Below, piece by piece: positions 13,010 to 13,922 of a stretch of DNA of 13,922 nucleotides. The translations under genes and the position numbers were made by a program. The DNA comes from Desulfovibrio sp. (lineage in GTDB: Bacteria; Desulfobacterota; Desulfovibrionia; Desulfovibrionales; Desulfovibrionaceae), in assembly GCA_022837365.1 (NCBI GenBank), contig JALHHV010000109.1, positions 1 through 13,922 of the forward strand. The letters are read 5' to 3'. Below the pieces are notes generated by a model that had not been told where the DNA came from, searched no databases, and worked only from the letters and a program-made list of their open reading frames with translations. The first letter of the stretch is position 1. Every line of letters begins with the position of its first letter.

Positions 13010-13690
13010 TTATGCGTCGGAGGAGACGACGCTGTAGACGTCTTCGAGGTTCACCGTGCGGCCGTCGGACAGGGTGAGCACCGTGACGCCGTTCTCCACC
13101 GAGACGCCGGAGACCGTGCCCGCCACCATGGTGGAGACCTCCAGGCTGTCGCCGTCCTCGTCGTAGGCTTCGAACACCACGCTGTAGGTGTCGTTGGCCA
13201 CTTCGGCGCCGGTGTAGTTGGTGCCGTCCCAGGTGAAGGTGTAGGTGCCGCTGTCCGTGGCGCCGAGGGAGATGGAATTGATGATGGTGCCGCTGGAGTT
13301 GTAGACGTGCGCGGTCAGGCTTTCCGCGTCCGATTCCAGCGTGAAGGAGACGGCGGTGGTTCCGTCGCTGGTCTTGGAGATGTCGTCGCCTTCGGCCAGC
13401 ACGGACTGCCCGATGAAGCTCACGGCGGAGTTCAGGCTCATGGCGGTGAGCGAGTCGTAGATGGAGGTGGCCGTGTCGTTGAGGGCCGACAACTGCTCCA
13501 CCGTGGAGAACGAGGCGATCTGGTTGATCATCTCGGTGGAGTCGGTGGGATTGGTGGGGTCCTGGTTCTGCAACTCCGCGATGAGCAGTTGCAGGAAGGC
13601 GTCGGAATCCAGCGTGGTCCCGCTGCTGCTGCCACTGCTGGAAGACGACGATGTGCTGGTGGCGCTATACAAGGATGAGATAGTGGTCAT
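13010..13690 (-). CDS. flgD: Hook cap (hook assembly scaffold) protein FlgD
   Basis: FlgD caps the growing hook and is lost when FlgK takes over. The 226-residue protein is close to the family length. A low-complexity Ser-rich N-terminus (about 8-25) precedes the family motif DAFLQLLIAELQNQDPTNPT and the following IASFSTVEQLSALN. The C-terminal half (about 115-205) is beta-rich with the FLGD Ig-like pattern (GTYTFTWDGTNYTGAEVAND then TYSV), ending in a small Tudor-like segment. The ATG at 13690 is chosen because GGAGG stands six bases upstream at 13697-13701. The frame stays open to 13765, but that extension is an Arg/Asn/Ala repeat, namely the upstream tandem repeat read in the wrong frame. 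The start lies inside the end of the upstream zinc-finger gene (26-base overlap), which suggests translational coupling. Confidence 0.95.
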   Translation of the reverse strand: MTTISSLYSATSTSSSSSSGSSSGTTLDSDAFLQLLIAELQNQDPTNPTDSTEMINQIASFSTVEQLSALNDTATSIYDSLTAMSLNSAVSFIGQSVLAEGDDISKTSDGTTAVSFTLESDAESLTAHVYNSSGTIINSISLGATDSGTYTFTWDGTNYTGAEVANDTYSVVFEAYDEDGDSLEVSTMVAGTVSGVSVENGVTVLTLSDGRTVNLEDVYSVVSSDA

Positions 13691-13922
13691 TGCCGTCCTC
13701 CGGGCTCTGTTCGGGCGTGCCTTGTTCCGGCGTGCCCTGTTCCGGCGTGCCCTGTTCCGGGTCATGTCCCGTTTCGTGCCGGGTGGAGAGGGCCAGCGCC
13801 GCCTCCACGGCCTCGAACGGTGTCTTCACTTCCGGCGCCTTCATGATCTTGCGCAGTTCCAGAAGGTCTCCCCTGCATGACCTGCACGATGCGAAGTGCG
13901 ATTCAAGACGCCTTCGTTCAGC
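13665..13922 (-). CDS. Putative zinc-finger (anti-sigma ZAS / zf-HC2-type) protein, C-terminal part
   Basis: An open frame enters from the right edge and gives 85 residues before TAG at 13665-13667. Residues 5-24 read RLESHFASCRSCRGDLLELR, an H-x3-C-x2-C motif within two helices, the form seen in zinc-binding anti-sigma domains (putative zinc-finger, zf-HC2). An amphipathic stretch follows, then PEQGT repeated three times plus a partial unit, and the tail SPEDGNDHYLILV. There is no membrane segment after the motif, so this would be a soluble protein. Codon use in the tail is ordinary for the window, and the flgD start overlaps its last codons. FliK is often found upstream of flgD, but this sequence does not look like a FliK C-terminus. 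The motif is clear. Its function as an anti-sigma is inferred, and the N-terminus lies outside. Confidence 0.7.
   Translation of the reverse strand, partial: AERRRLESHFASCRSCRGDLLELRKIMKAPEVKTPFEAVEAALALSTRHETGHDPEQGTPEQGTPEQGTPEQSPEDGNDHYLILV
13707..13760 (-). repeat. 15-bp tandem repeat, three units and a partial fourth, in the zinc-finger gene
   Basis: Units at 13707-13721, 13722-13736 and 13737-13751 differ at one or two positions, and nine further bases (13752-13760) start a fourth. On the minus strand each encodes PEQGT in the tail of the zinc-finger protein. The unit length keeps the frame when copy number changes. The array ends about six bases before the flgD Shine-Dalgarno. Confidence 0.85.

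Noticed and set aside
13707..13760. Short regular repeats as a CRISPR array
   Set aside because: The units are directly adjacent with no spacers and are coding (PEQGT).
13691..13765. Arg/Asn/Ala-rich N-terminal extension of FlgD
   Set aside because: It is the 15-bp repeat of the upstream gene in another frame. The GGAGG before 13690 fixes the start.

Overview
The window is GC-rich bacterial DNA, and gene content and protein style point to a motile Gram-negative, most likely a Desulfovibrio-type member of the Desulfovibrionaceae. That placement rests on the look of the flagellar proteins and terminators and is an inference. I see no tRNA, rRNA, CRISPR array or intact transposase gene.

Left part (1-3680): the 3' part of an outer-membrane efflux (NodT/OprM-type) gene runs rightward into a strong intrinsic terminator. 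A convergent leftward pair follows: a CpxA-like sensor kinase and, upstream of it, a CpxR-like response regulator that overlaps it slightly. The efflux gene and the kinase each carry an apparent one-base loss, and the efflux gene also lacks a sensible stop codon. A perfect CpxR-type box (GTAAA-N5-GTAAA) lies in front of the regulator gene, and a second perfect copy lies at the 3' end of the efflux gene.

Middle (3680-5710): an ECF sigma factor gene runs rightward, divergent from the regulator, and ends at an intrinsic terminator. A flagellin gene follows with its own likely sigma-28 promoter and a good Shine-Dalgarno. A 292-base spacer packed with hairpins separates it from the convergent fliD.

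Right part (5710-13922): a leftward flagellar hook/filament-junction operon, in transcription order [zinc-finger protein, partial] - flgD - flgE - flgK - flgL - fliD. These encode the hook cap, hook, both hook-filament junction proteins and the filament cap. With the flagellin opposite, they supply most of the axial parts outside the rod. A 151-bp MITE-like inverted-repeat element sits exactly at the flgK stop codon, and an 83-bp half copy sits exactly at the flgL stop codon. The partial gene at the right edge has the H-x3-C-x2-C motif of zinc-binding anti-sigma proteins, which is unexpected at the head of a flgDE operon.

The strongest leads are the CpxR-type boxes, the stop-codon-targeted mobile elements, the Asp-box beta-modules shared by FlgK and FlgL, and the zinc-finger gene coupled to flgD in the same window as an ECF sigma factor.
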